Numbered from the stretch's first letter, positions 39,027 through 49,133 are shown. The stretch is 64,000 nt of DNA from Brucella pseudintermedia (GCF_008932435.1 NZ_WBWE01000004.1:248001-312000), one strand, 5' to 3'. The notes: generated by a model from the letters alone, not told the origin. Program-made: numbers and translations.

Positions 39027-40094
39027 TTAACCCGCTTTTGCCATTTGCATGAGTGTTACGCGCTGCTGGAGGCGGCGCTGTGCCTGATCGACCACCACGG
39101 CAATGATGATGACAAGGCCTTTGATGACCATCTGCCAGAAAGACGATACGCCCATCATGACGAGACCATCGGAGAGAATACCGATGACGAATGCACCGAT
39201 GATGGTCCCGCCGATGGTGCCGCGCCCGCCTGACATCGAGGTGCCGCCAAGAACCGCCGCGGCAATCGCGTTGAGCTCGAAGGAGTTACCCGTTGCCGGA
39301 TGCGAGGACATGAGTTCGGACGAGATAATAAGCCCCGCGATTGCAGCGCAGAAGCCTGAAAACATATAGACGAACATCTTTACGCGGTCGACGCGGATGC
39401 CGGACATGCGGGCAGCGCGTTCATTGCCGCCGACTGCGAAAATCTGACGGCCAAGCGGCGTATAGCGCGCGATATACGCTGCGGCCAGGGCCACGACGAT
39501 CAGAAGCCAGATCGATACCGGAAGACCAAGAATGCTGCCTGATCCAAAGAATGCGAAGCCGGTTGTGCCCAAGTCTTCGCGACCGACGAGGTTCGGGAAG
39601 GTCTGGCCGTCTGATGACAGAAGCGCCAGACCGCGTGCCACATAAAGCGTGCCGAGTGTCGCGATAAAGGGGGCAACATTCAGTTTGGTTATCAGCAGAC
39701 CGTTTATGAAGCCGACAGCGATACCGACCGCCAGGGTGATGAGCGATATTTCGATGATGTTGAAATAGATCGTATAGCCGATGCCAAGATCAATGCCGTA
39801 GATCAGAAGGCCACCGGCAACCATGCCGCAAAGCCCGACAATGGAGCCGACAGAAAGATCGATGCCGCCGGTGATGATGACGAAGGTCATGCCCATCGCG
39901 AGAAATGCGTTAAGGGCAACGTGCTTTGACATTAGGATCAGGTTGGCGGTCGAGAGAAAGTTCGGTGCTGCGAACGAGAAGAAAATGAACACCGCGAAAA
40001 GCGCGATGAAAGTTCTCAGTTTCATCAGCGTCAGCAGGGCCGAGCCGCTGTTAAAGGTTGAGTCAGTGGCGGCCGTCGTCGTGTTGGCTGTCAT
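39027..40094 (-). CDS. Sugar ABC transporter permease (RbsC type)
   Basis: This 355-residue inner-membrane permease has about 8-10 hydrophobic segments and the family segments GMTFVIITGGIDLSVGSIVG and FAVGGNERAARMSGIRV, the EAA-like coupling loop. Residues AAVLGGTSMSGGRGTIGGT match the RbsC C-terminal signature. It works with the ATPase whose gene it overlaps by 4 bases and with the periplasmic binding protein encoded at 42383-43339. The substrate is inferred to be D-apiose or a relative. Confidence 0.9.
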   Translation of the reverse strand: MTANTTTAATDSTFNSGSALLTLMKLRTFIALFAVFIFFSFAAPNFLSTANLILMSKHVALNAFLAMGMTFVIITGGIDLSVGSIVGLCGMVAGGLLIYGIDLGIGYTIYFNIIEISLITLAVGIAVGFINGLLITKLNVAPFIATLGTLYVARGLALLSSDGQTFPNLVGREDLGTTGFAFFGSGSILGLPVSIWLLIVVALAAAYIARYTPLGRQIFAVGGNERAARMSGIRVDRVKMFVYMFSGFCAAIAGLIISSELMSSHPATGNSFELNAIAAAVLGGTSMSGGRGTIGGTIIGAFVIGILSDGLVMMGVSSFWQMVIKGLVIIIAVVVDQAQRRLQQRVTLMQMAKAG

Positions 40095-41668
40095 GACGCG
40101 CGTTCCCTTGTTTGTTTGCTGTGGTCGTTGTCATGCGTATGCCCGTGGCCCTTGGCCGAAGCTGCGACAATGTCTGCTTCCGTCGCGGTATCGCGGTCGA
40201 ATATGGCAATCAGCTTCCCATTGCTGAGCACCGCGATGCGATCGGAGAGCGCCATGACTTCTTCCAGATCGGAGGTTGAAAAGAGAATGGAAAGACCTTC
40301 GGCGGCCAGCCTGCGCATGGTGCGGAAGACGTCGGCCTTCGCACCCACATCAATGCCGCGCGATGGCTCGTCCATCAGGAGAACTTTTGGGTTGGTCATC
40401 AGCGCCTTGCCGATGACGACCTTTTGCTGGTTGCCGCCCGACATTGAAGTGACTTCAAATTCCGGATTCGGCGCCTTGATCGACAGATCTTTGATTGCCT
40501 GTTGAATGGCCTGCTTTTCACGCTTCGGCGCGATGTGGAATATCCGGGCTAGGCGGTCGAGGCTCGCCAGCGTCAGATTACTGGCAATCGACAGAATCTG
40601 GACCAGGCCTTCGCGCTGGCGATCTTCCGGTATCAGTGCAAGGCCGCGCCGGATGCGGCGTGTCGTATCACGCTCCTTCACTTCCTCGCCGTCAATATAG
40701 ATTTGGCCTGTGGAATGCCCGTGCTGGCCCATCACGCATTCGAAAAACTCCGAACGTCCGGCCCCCATAAGGCCATAGATTCCCAGAACTTCACCTGCAC
40801 GAACGGTCAGCGATACATTGTCGACTGCAAGCCCGCCTGTCGGGCGGGGCAGGGTGATGTTTTCAGCACGAAACCGCTCCGCGCCGATCTTGTGGGTGAC
40901 CGGCTTGGAAAAATCCTTGGCATCGGAGCCGATCATGGAGCGCACGATCCATTGCGTATCTATATTCCTGATCTCTTCCTGCCCGGTGATTTTTCCGTCG
41001 CGCAGAACCGTGATGTAATCACCAATCCGCATCAGTTCTTCGAGCCGATGCGAAATATAGACGATGGCCACCCCTTGGCTTTTCAGTTCGGCGATCACCT
41101 TGAAGAGAATGTCCACTTCGGCTGCGGAAAGTGCCGAAGTCGGCTCGTCCATAATGACGATGCGTGCATCAAGCGAAATGGCCTTGGCGATTTCGACAAG
41201 CTGTTGCTGTCCGATGGGCAGATCGGCGACAAGCGTAGTTGCACTGATGCCAGCATCAAGCCGGTCGAGATATTCGTTGGCCCTGGCTATCTGCGCCTTG
41301 TGGTCGATGCCCCGCAAACCGCGTGTAATCTCGCGTGTGGCGAAGATGTTCTCTGCCACCGTCATGTTTGAAAACAGGTTCAGTTCCTGAAAGATCATCG
41401 CAATGCCACGCTTCTGCGCGTCGGCGGGGCTATCGAATGACACTTCCTCGCCATCAAGAATGATCTTCCCCATGGTCGGGCGTTCGACGCCAGCGATGAT
41501 TTTCATCAACGTTGACTTGCCGGCGCCATTTTCCCCGACAAGCACATTGACCGAGCCCCGGCGCAATTCAAGATTGGCGCGCTTGACCGCGACAATGCCC
41601 GAATAGACTTTGGAAACATCCTCAAGCTTGAGGACGATATCATCCTTCCGGTTCAGTTTCATCTCCAT
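40091..41668 (-). CDS. Sugar ABC transporter ATPase (RbsA type, two ABC domains)
   Basis: This 525-residue protein has two tandem ABC domains. The first has Walker A GENGAGKSTLMK near residue 44 and signature and Walker B around LPIGQQQLVEIAKAISLDAR and IVIMDEPTSAL. The second has the typical degenerate Walker A YGLMGAGRSEFFE and MSGGNQQKVVIGKAL followed by LLMDEPSRGIDVG. It drives import by the adjacent permease. GGAG lies 8 bases before the ATG at 41668. The C-terminal His-rich end (KGHGHTHDNDHSKQ) is unusual and could bind metal. Confidence 0.92.
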   Translation of the reverse strand: MEMKLNRKDDIVLKLEDVSKVYSGIVAVKRANLELRRGSVNVLVGENGAGKSTLMKIIAGVERPTMGKIILDGEEVSFDSPADAQKRGIAMIFQELNLFSNMTVAENIFATREITRGLRGIDHKAQIARANEYLDRLDAGISATTLVADLPIGQQQLVEIAKAISLDARIVIMDEPTSALSAAEVDILFKVIAELKSQGVAIVYISHRLEELMRIGDYITVLRDGKITGQEEIRNIDTQWIVRSMIGSDAKDFSKPVTHKIGAERFRAENITLPRPTGGLAVDNVSLTVRAGEVLGIYGLMGAGRSEFFECVMGQHGHSTGQIYIDGEEVKERDTTRRIRRGLALIPEDRQREGLVQILSIASNLTLASLDRLARIFHIAPKREKQAIQQAIKDLSIKAPNPEFEVTSMSGGNQQKVVIGKALMTNPKVLLMDEPSRGIDVGAKADVFRTMRRLAAEGLSILFSTSDLEEVMALSDRIAVLSNGKLIAIFDRDTATEADIVAASAKGHGHTHDNDHSKQTRERAS

Positions 41669-41671
41669 GGT

Positions 41672-42316
41672 TCACTTCTCCAAAGAGATGGAAACGGGAG
41701 TGAGAACGGGAAGCTGGCCCTTTGACGGTAGCGGAAAAGCGCCTTCTGCTTTCACCTTCATACCGACCAGATCTTCACGCGGCAGCTTGGACAACACGTC
41801 GTCATTGATGCGGGTGTTGAAAGCCTTGCCGAACTGCGCCCAGTCGATCTGGTTGCGAAATTCGTTAAAGTTCACGAAAGAGAGACTGTCCCGGATTGCC
41901 GTGCCGCGCACCGTTGGCCCGATCTGTACGCGGGCATCGGGCTTGCCGTCGCCATCGCTATCGACATCAACATAGGCAGCGCGGGATTTCGTTTCTGCAG
42001 CGACCACCGTGCCTTCCAGCCGGGCGGCAAAAGTCCAGGGCGCATTGCCTTGCTTCTCGCGATGGCCGTATTTTGCTCCGGCGGCGTCTGCATCTGCATT
42101 TGCTGCCTGCATCACTTCGTCGAGCGTCGCAGTTTTCTGGGCAAAAAACGGCTTAACTTTTGATTCCCAGATGTCGGAAACGGAACGTTCGGGATTGAAA
42201 TTATCGCCGCGTGCTTCTGCGGCTTCTTCTGCTGTCGGCGTCTTGATGATCTTGCAGCCCGAAAGCGTGACACCACAGGCCAGCAGAATAATGGAAGCTG
42301 ACTTCAGCACTGACAT
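41672..42316 (-). CDS. DUF2291 lipoprotein of sugar ABC operon
   Basis: This 214-residue predicted lipoprotein starts at the ATG at 42316 (GAGGA upstream). The signal peptide ends in the lipobox LSGCKI. The mature part matches DUF2291 proteins found beside RbsABC-type transporters: DIWESKVKPFF, ADADAAGAKYGHREKQGNAPW and VDSDGDGKPDARVQIGP. Its role is unknown; an accessory to binding protein or permease is inferred from consistent genomic association. A longer in-frame start at 42358 would hide the signal. Confidence 0.85.
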   Translation of the reverse strand: MSVLKSASIILLACGVTLSGCKIIKTPTAEEAAEARGDNFNPERSVSDIWESKVKPFFAQKTATLDEVMQAANADADAAGAKYGHREKQGNAPWTFAARLEGTVVAAETKSRAAYVDVDSDGDGKPDARVQIGPTVRGTAIRDSLSFVNFNEFRNQIDWAQFGKAFNTRINDDVLSKLPREDLVGMKVKAEGAFPLPSKGQLPVLTPVSISLEK

Positions 42317-42382
42317 GAATTTATCCTCGATATCAGGAATGTGCCGGGAGCGGTGCATGCCCCCGGCGTCGCAAGCTTGGGC

Positions 42383-43414
<1,032 letters not shown>

Positions 43415-44242
43415 TCACGTAATGCGACGGATGCTTTCTGCGATTTCTTCCGGTTCGAACACATTTTTCCAGTCGTCACGCATCAGCGCCGGAATGCCGA
43501 ATTCGATTGCCTTGTTGCAGGCATCGGAGAACACACCCTGGACTTCGCCAAAGATGACGGCGCCCAGAACATTCATGTGCCCGAGAAGGAAATCTCGCGC
43601 TGCTTCTTCCGGAACGCCACGGCGAACGGTTTCGTCCATGGCCTGTTTCATGACAACGAGCAGCGAGGCTGCGACGGTTTCAGAAAGGCCCGGTTCAAGG
43701 ATTGCAAGCTGCTCAACCGTCACGCGGTGTGAGCGCATGACCGGTGCCCAGATGACCTTGGCGATTTCCTCGCCCAGCGCATAGGCTTCTTCCGGCCCCT
43801 GCATCAGAGCCGAAACGATGTGCTGCTTTGCAAACAGTCCGCCAAAGTGGTCCTTCTTGGCCTGCATGTCTGTTTCGTCGTTGAAGATCGGCGGATGGCA
43901 TGGATGGGTCACGAAGTAGGTAAGGTCTGTGCGCTCTGGCAAATGACCGGCAAACGGCGCGGCTGCGTCGAGCGCAATAACCATTGTGCCTGGCTTGAGC
44001 TTGTCAACGATGCCTGCGGCGACCTTTCCGATAATGGTATCCGGTACAGCCAGAATGACCACCTCAGCACCTTCAAGACCATTATCAGCGTCGACGGTGT
44101 CGATGCCGAGATCGTTCTTGAGGCGGGCCTTGCCTGCGTCGCTGACTTCGATGTGGCGTACGTCAAAGCGGGAACCCTTGAGGTTCTTGGCCAGACGGTA
44201 TCCCATCTTGCCGCCCGCTCCGAACAAAGCGATAGCTGTCAT
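43415..44242 (-). CDS. apnO: Phosphogluconate-dehydrogenase-like protein, probable D-apionate oxidoisomerase
   Basis: This 275-residue NAD(P)-binding protein has the Rossmann motif ALFGAGGKMGYRL at the start and a helical C-terminal domain, like 3-hydroxyisobutyrate or 6-phosphogluconate dehydrogenases but shorter. HPCHPPIFNDETD near residue 137 is a histidine-rich insertion that could bind metal. In the apiose pathway ApnO converts D-apionate to 3-oxo-isoapionate. It is flanked by a perfect operator-like palindrome 35 bases upstream. The role comes from operon context and family type. Confidence 0.65.
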   Translation of the reverse strand: MTAIALFGAGGKMGYRLAKNLKGSRFDVRHIEVSDAGKARLKNDLGIDTVDADNGLEGAEVVILAVPDTIIGKVAAGIVDKLKPGTMVIALDAAAPFAGHLPERTDLTYFVTHPCHPPIFNDETDMQAKKDHFGGLFAKQHIVSALMQGPEEAYALGEEIAKVIWAPVMRSHRVTVEQLAILEPGLSETVAASLLVVMKQAMDETVRRGVPEEAARDFLLGHMNVLGAVIFGEVQGVFSDACNKAIEFGIPALMRDDWKNVFEPEEIAESIRRIT

Positions 44243-44276
44243 GATTGAAATTTCCTTCCCATGTTTTGGTATCGCA

Positions 44277-44291
44277 ACTGGTATAACCAGT
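44277..44291. promoter_or_regulatory. Perfect FadR-type palindrome upstream of apnO
   Basis: ACTGGTATAACCAGT is a 6-3-6 palindrome of the TGGT-N3-ACCA class used by FCD-type GntR regulators such as PdhR and LldR. It is followed at 44293-44305 by AATGAGTATTCCA, which is also found in the divergent promoter region at 46982-46994. Confidence 0.6.
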
Positions 44292-44307
44292 CAATGAGTA
44301 TTCCAGA

Positions 44308-45654
44308 TTAGGCGCGCGTTCCGTCGCGAATCTGGCTGAAGTAATTGTCAGAGCCGACCTGACCGCCCTTGAGAGCAATCTGCAGGCCATTGGTTGCAGC
44401 GTGAGTGCCGTGTGCAGTGCAAAGCGGCGAGCCCGGAGTTTGTGGAAGCGGCAAAAGCGTGGTGAGTGCATCAACATGCAATTCGCGCAATGCGTGGCTG
44501 GAAGTGTCCCCGCCTGCAATGACCGCGCGGGTAAGCCTTTCGCGCTCGACAAGGCTGCGGAGTATGAATCCGAGGCTACGCGCCAGTTTGTGACGGCTGC
44601 CAGCGATCCTATCGATCTCCGTGCCGCGATCAGCAGAAGGACCAAGGGCGGTGTTAAGGATCACGCTGTTGCCCTGCTTGAGCGCCTTCTCGCCTTCAGC
44701 AATAGCCGTTTCGATTGCCTGATTGCTGTTTTCGCCGAGAAGTTCGAGGGGATTGAGATCAATGCCGGTAAAACCAGATGCCGTTGCATGGCGGATCTGG
44801 CGTTCTGTCGTTGGTGAAACGCTTCCGGAGACGACTGCAATGCGGTTCGCCTTGCCGGGAAGCGGAAACTCTCTCTTTGATCCAATCAGCCCCGCTTTGG
44901 TCCATGCGGCCAGAAGCGCATATTCAACGCCCGACGAGCCAGCGACGAACCAACCGTGGCGGGCACGCAAGCGCCAGAGCTGTTCGCCTGCTTGCAGCTG
45001 ACTTTCAGGACTATCGACGTCGAACAGCAACATGCCGTCCGCATCGTTGGCAATGACATTGACCCGATCATCTACATCATGCGAGTCAAGGGTTGCGAGG
45101 TCGGCGAGCACCGTTTTAAGCGTTGTCTGTTGAGCCAGATGCAAACGCAGGTCCGCCTCACGCATCGGGGTGACCGGATGGCGGCTCATGACCGGATGGC
45201 GGTCGATGCGATAGACCGCGCCCTGATAGGCAGCGAACAGATTGCCGAACGCGGTGTAACGCTTGAGCTGTGGCGCGCCCACGATCAACGGCACATAGCG
45301 CTGTTCGAAGATCGTTTTGCCGATTTCCACGGCCTTGCCGATATTGCCGACATGCGGTGCGGAATCGAAGGTCGAGCAGACCTTGTAATGTGCAATCGCT
45401 GCATCAAGGCTTTTCAGCCAGTTGAATGCAGGCGTGAGGTGTTCATCCATCCATTCTGGGGTTTCGCTGCGGCTCGTGCCCGCAAGGCCAATGGCCCTGC
45501 AATGAGAAAAGCGCACAAGCAGCTCCTCATCCGGAACATTCATGAACAGGACAGTATCGACACCATGAGAGGCGAGAGCCTCCATGACATCGGTGGAACC
45601 GGTAAGGTCGTCGCCGTAATAGGAGAGCAGCAATTTTTTGAAAAGTTTGGACAT
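44308..45654 (-). CDS. oiaK: DUF1537 four-carbon acid sugar kinase, probable 3-oxo-isoapionate kinase
   Basis: This 448-residue kinase matches the DUF1537/four-carbon acid sugar kinase family: the N-terminal LLSYYGDDLTGSTDVMEAL with the DDxTG motif, a middle domain with VVSGSVSPTTERQIRHA, and the C-terminal nucleotide domain with VIAGGDTSSHALREL. In the apiose pathway OiaK phosphorylates 3-oxo-isoapionate to the 4-phosphate. Its ATG overlaps the last base of the RuBisCO-like gene, so the two are co-transcribed. Alternative substrates in this family include threonate and erythronate derivatives. Confidence 0.68.
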   Translation of the reverse strand: MSKLFKKLLLSYYGDDLTGSTDVMEALASHGVDTVLFMNVPDEELLVRFSHCRAIGLAGTSRSETPEWMDEHLTPAFNWLKSLDAAIAHYKVCSTFDSAPHVGNIGKAVEIGKTIFEQRYVPLIVGAPQLKRYTAFGNLFAAYQGAVYRIDRHPVMSRHPVTPMREADLRLHLAQQTTLKTVLADLATLDSHDVDDRVNVIANDADGMLLFDVDSPESQLQAGEQLWRLRARHGWFVAGSSGVEYALLAAWTKAGLIGSKREFPLPGKANRIAVVSGSVSPTTERQIRHATASGFTGIDLNPLELLGENSNQAIETAIAEGEKALKQGNSVILNTALGPSADRGTEIDRIAGSRHKLARSLGFILRSLVERERLTRAVIAGGDTSSHALRELHVDALTTLLPLPQTPGSPLCTAHGTHAATNGLQIALKGGQVGSDNYFSQIRDGTRA

Positions 45655-46910
45655 TACTCGCTGCCTTTCCCGAATTTCGCGAGGGAGGCAGCCAGTTCAG
45701 GGCGATCTGCTGCGTATGTTTCAAGCGGGACGCCGGCGACGGCCGCTTCCCAGGCTTGCTGTACGGCACGAACGCCAGCCGCGGGGCCGCCCGGATGGCT
45801 GACAATGCCGCCGCCACACAGATAGAGAAGGTCAGTCGTGCGGCCCGTGCGCTCATAGGTCTCCGGCGCTTGTCCGCCCCATTGACCGGAACCAGCCACC
45901 GGAAGAGGACAGTCGGACGGGCCAAACAGTGGCGTGCTGACAGCGTTGAACGAATTGACGAAGCTCTCATCCGGCTCCCAGTACTTCACGCGGATGCCGT
46001 TGATTTGGAACTGATCGACGCCGAGCAGACGCCAGAACTGCTGATAGACGCGAAAATCCATGCCTGCGCCAGGATTGCGGGTCAGGACGTCCCAGCCATT
46101 GCGGTGAGCATGAAGCACAAGGCCCGAACGTTTGCGCAGGAAGCTCATTCCGCCGAAGCCGATGGAGTTTATATTGACTACCGCGCAATTGCCGCCTGCT
46201 TCCAGCACCATGTCATGATTGCGCATCATTTCGTCTGGATCGGCATGGGAGATGCCGAAGGCATACATGACCTTCTTGCCGGTCTTCTGCTCGTGCTCGA
46301 GAACGAGCGGCATGATGGCGGCGATGCGCTCTTTGAGCGGCGAATAGGCCGGGCTCATCAGCTTCTCATCGTCCTTGATGAAATCGACACCGGACTGGAT
46401 CAATTCGCCGACCAGTTCCGCGGTTTCATGCGGACGCAGGCCCAGTGCCGGCTTGACGATGGTGCCAATGATTGGACGTTCCTCAACGCCCGTGAGGCGA
46501 CGGCTTCCGGCGATACCGAATTGCGGGCCGGGATGTGCCGTGCGGAAAGCTTCCGGCAACTTCATGTCGATCACGCGGATGCCGGTCATGCCCTTGATCG
46601 AATAAACGCCGCCAATGGCGATAGTCATGAGTGCTGCGAGGTCGGTGCCGATTGCATCGAGTGGAAAGGCAATATCGACATCGGCGCGCTTGATTGGACC
46701 GTGCCCGGCAGCAAGTTCGGGCCATGCGGGGACAGTTGCATCTTCTAGCGGACGAATGTCCAGCACGCGCGCGGCGACACGCGCTTTTAGTTCTTCCGTC
46801 TCGCCGGGAACGGCGACAAAAGTGCCGGTCGACTGATCGCTCGCGATCTTGGCAGCCATCTGTTCGATGCTGCCGGTGGTCTCAATGCGATAGGTCAGGT
46901 GGATATACAT
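45654..46910 (-). CDS. oiaX: RuBisCO-like protein, probable 3-oxo-isoapionate-4-phosphate decarboxylase
   Basis: This 418-residue RuBisCO large-subunit-like protein lacks photosynthetic partner genes. The metal-site motif DFIKDDEKL keeps the carbamylated Lys (Lys179) and the Asp/Glu ligands. The catalytic-base Lys is kept at Lys153 in TIVKPALGL, but the second lysine of KPK is Ala155. HAHRNG retains His267/269. The loop-6 region reads VAGSGQWGGQAPETYE without the RuBisCO Lys334, so it cannot fix CO2 in the normal way. In the apiose pathway such a protein (OiaX) decarboxylates 3-oxo-isoapionate-4-phosphate to L-erythrulose 1-phosphate. Alternatively it is OiaT; sequence alone does not separate them. 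Confidence 0.7.
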   Translation of the reverse strand: MYIHLTYRIETTGSIEQMAAKIASDQSTGTFVAVPGETEELKARVAARVLDIRPLEDATVPAWPELAAGHGPIKRADVDIAFPLDAIGTDLAALMTIAIGGVYSIKGMTGIRVIDMKLPEAFRTAHPGPQFGIAGSRRLTGVEERPIIGTIVKPALGLRPHETAELVGELIQSGVDFIKDDEKLMSPAYSPLKERIAAIMPLVLEHEQKTGKKVMYAFGISHADPDEMMRNHDMVLEAGGNCAVVNINSIGFGGMSFLRKRSGLVLHAHRNGWDVLTRNPGAGMDFRVYQQFWRLLGVDQFQINGIRVKYWEPDESFVNSFNAVSTPLFGPSDCPLPVAGSGQWGGQAPETYERTGRTTDLLYLCGGGIVSHPGGPAAGVRAVQQAWEAAVAGVPLETYAADRPELAASLAKFGKGSE

Positions 46911-46942
46911 GGCTGCTACCGGAACAGGCTATTGGTTCGTTG

Positions 46943-46994
46943 CCAGTCATACTCGACTGGTCTATGTATGTATGCTGGTATAATGAGTATTCCA
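46943..46994. promoter_or_regulatory. Operator-like dyads in the oiaX/GntR divergent promoter region
   Basis: CCAGTC at 46943-46948 and GACTGG at 46955-46960 form an exact dyad with 6-base spacing. A second site, CTGGTATAATGAGTATTCCA at 46975-46994, shares TGGTATAA and AATGAGTATTCCA with the apnO operator region. It includes a TATAAT that could be the -10 of the regulator gene. This suggests one regulator acting on both regions. Confidence 0.5.
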
Positions 46995-47103
46995 CTATAC
47001 GCAAGGGAAAAATTGTGCGCCGCCCGGCCCGCTACGGCAATTAACTTTTCTCGGGGCGGTCGAAGATGCATAAGAAGGAAAAGCGCCTGAGGGGTGAGAT
47101 GTA

Positions 47104-47811
47104 ATGAACCAGCCATTCGAACCTATCGTTCGTCGCAAATTGTCCGACGAAGTTTTTGACCGGCTCGAAAACATGATTACTTCCGGCGAGCTGGAGCCCG
47201 GTGACGAAATGCCGTCAGAACGCGTGCTGATGGAACGTTTCGGTGTTGGGCGCCCTGCGATTCGCGAGGCGATGCAGTCGCTTGCGAAAATGGGGCTCGT
47301 GAGCATTTCGCACGGCGAGCGGGCCAAGGTGTTGAAACTGACTGCAAGATCGATTTTTCAGCAGGTGGACCCAACCGCCAAGATCATGCTTGCGCAGTCA
47401 ATGGACACGCTGGAAGACTTGAAGAGCGCACGAATTTTCTTCGAGCGCGGCATTGTTCGCGAGACTGCGCAGAAAATCACGGAAACCGATATAGCGGAAT
47501 TGCGGGAGATCATCGAACGGCAGCGGGAATCGCTTGGCGACGCAGACGCATTTATCGCAGCCGATATGGAATTTCATGTCCGGATCGCCAGGATTTCCGG
47601 CAATCCCATATTGGTGGCCGTGAGCGAAGCTATGCTTGCCTGGCTGAAGGAGTATCACACTCATATGCTTATCTGGACCGGCAAAGAGAAATATACGCTC
47701 GTGGAGCACGAGGAGATATTGGATTGCCTGTCTGTCAAGGATGCGGATCGCGCTGAGGCTGCCATGCTTCGGCATCTTGAACGGTCGCGTACGCTTTACA
47801 AAAAAGAATAA
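47104..47811 (+). CDS. GntR family (FadR/FCD) regulator of the apiose-type operon
   Basis: This 235-residue regulator has an N-terminal winged helix (EVFDRLENMITSGELEPGDE followed by MPSERVLMERFGVGRPAIREAMQSL) and a C-terminal FCD helical domain with MEFHVRIARISGNPILV and the conserved His pattern RAEAAMLRHLERS. It is divergent from oiaX. The FCD class binds small organic acids or phosphosugars, and TGGT-N3-ACCA palindromes near the operon fit its expected operator. Repression relieved by a pathway intermediate is inferred. Confidence 0.85.
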   Translation: MNQPFEPIVRRKLSDEVFDRLENMITSGELEPGDEMPSERVLMERFGVGRPAIREAMQSLAKMGLVSISHGERAKVLKLTARSIFQQVDPTAKIMLAQSMDTLEDLKSARIFFERGIVRETAQKITETDIAELREIIERQRESLGDADAFIAADMEFHVRIARISGNPILVAVSEAMLAWLKEYHTHMLIWTGKEKYTLVEHEEILDCLSVKDADRAEAAMLRHLERSRTLYKKE

Positions 47812-47843
47812 CTCCTCGCGAGAATTGGGAATTGTCAGCCCTT

Positions 47844-49133
47844 TCAGGTGCTGTCCGATTTTCCGAACCTGGCATAAATATCCGCTCGCGTCTGCGGCAC
47901 GGCGGAAATGCCACGTTTGCGTTTTGAAGCCACGGTCTGGTTGATCTGGACGGTGCCTCGCTCGAATGCCAGCGAACATCCCGCGAGATACAGCAGCCAG
48001 AGACGCGCTTTCGGATAGCCGATTTCAGCGACGGCCTTATCGAAATTGCCATAGAGGCGCTCGCACCATAACCGGCACGTCATGCCATAATGTTCGCGCA
48101 GATTTTCAACGTCGTGGACTTCGAAGCCGTGCCCTTCGAGGTTTTCTACCGTCATGCCAAGATGATCGAGCTCTCCACCGGGAAAGATATACTTCACAAG
48201 CGCCTTATGCTCTGCGCTTTTACGGTTGAAGGATTTCTTGTCCTTTTTCATGCGCCGCGTGATTGCGTGATGCATGTAAAGCCCGCCAGGGCGCAGAAGC
48301 CGGTTCACAGCACTGAAATAGCTATCGTAATTGGCGATACCAACATGCTCGAACATGCCCACAGACGAAATCTTGTCGAACTGACCGTCAAGCTCTGCAT
48401 AGGATTTCACGTGAATGGTGATCTTGTCTTCAAGTCCTGCCTGTCTGATCCTTTCGCGGGCCAGCGCCGTTTGGGCCTCCGATAACGAAACGCCGGTGCC
48501 GATGACACCAAAATTTTGTACTGCATAGATCAGAAGGGCGCCCCAACCGCAGCCGATATCCAGAAGTCGGTCGCCCGGTTTCAATCGTAATTTTCGGCAG
48601 ATCAGTTCCAGCTTGTCCTTCTGGGCCTGGTCGATATCATTTGCCCAATCCGTGAAATAGCCGCATGTGTAAACCATTCGCTCGTCCAGGAATAAGCGGT
48701 AAAACTCATTGGAGACATCGTAGTGATGAGTGATTGCCTCCTTGTTTGATCCGCTGACGAAAGGCTCTTTGCCGTTGAGAACTTCGCGCCCATTGGTTTT
48801 GCCGGCAAACAAAAGGGCAGGAAGATCCTTGAGGAGTCGCCATTTGGGCAACTCCTTCAACCTGTTCTTTACGCTCCCGTCGGTTCTGGCTTTGGCGAGA
48901 TCGAAGATTGTGCCGTTGCTGATATCAACCCGACCTGAAGTCCAGATATCGATCAGCGAATCGTAGTTCGGTTTGAGAAGGAGCTGTCGAACGATTGTCG
49001 GATCGTTGATCACTAGCGATGGACCATCGAAGGCGCCTATACGCGTACCATCCCATAACTCCACGTTGAACTGTGGGCGCAGCGTTTCAACAACTGTTCG
49101 AATGATGCGAACAGATTTGGCTTCAACCTTCAT
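47844..49133 (-). CDS. cfa: Cyclopropane-fatty-acyl-phospholipid synthase
   Basis: This 429-residue SAM-dependent methyltransferase converts unsaturated phospholipid acyl chains to cyclopropane chains. Motif I is LLDIGCGWGALLIYA near residue 187. The lipid-site motif KISSVGMFEHVGIANYD and the YIFPGGELDHLGMT segment are typical of the CFA family. The ATG at 49133 follows AGAGG; the GTG at 49148 is less likely. It is convergent with the GntR gene and separated from it by about 30 bases. It may be stress- or stationary-phase regulated in related organisms. Confidence 0.92.
   Translation of the reverse strand: MKVEAKSVRIIRTVVETLRPQFNVELWDGTRIGAFDGPSLVINDPTIVRQLLLKPNYDSLIDIWTSGRVDISNGTIFDLAKARTDGSVKNRLKELPKWRLLKDLPALLFAGKTNGREVLNGKEPFVSGSNKEAITHHYDVSNEFYRLFLDERMVYTCGYFTDWANDIDQAQKDKLELICRKLRLKPGDRLLDIGCGWGALLIYAVQNFGVIGTGVSLSEAQTALARERIRQAGLEDKITIHVKSYAELDGQFDKISSVGMFEHVGIANYDSYFSAVNRLLRPGGLYMHHAITRRMKKDKKSFNRKSAEHKALVKYIFPGGELDHLGMTVENLEGHGFEVHDVENLREHYGMTCRLWCERLYGNFDKAVAEIGYPKARLWLLYLAGCSLAFERGTVQINQTVASKRKRGISAVPQTRADIYARFGKSDST

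Noticed and set aside
45756..46748. 330-codon open frame on the plus strand inside the RuBisCO-like gene
   Set aside because: It is antisense to well-conserved catalytic segments and its product resembles no protein family.
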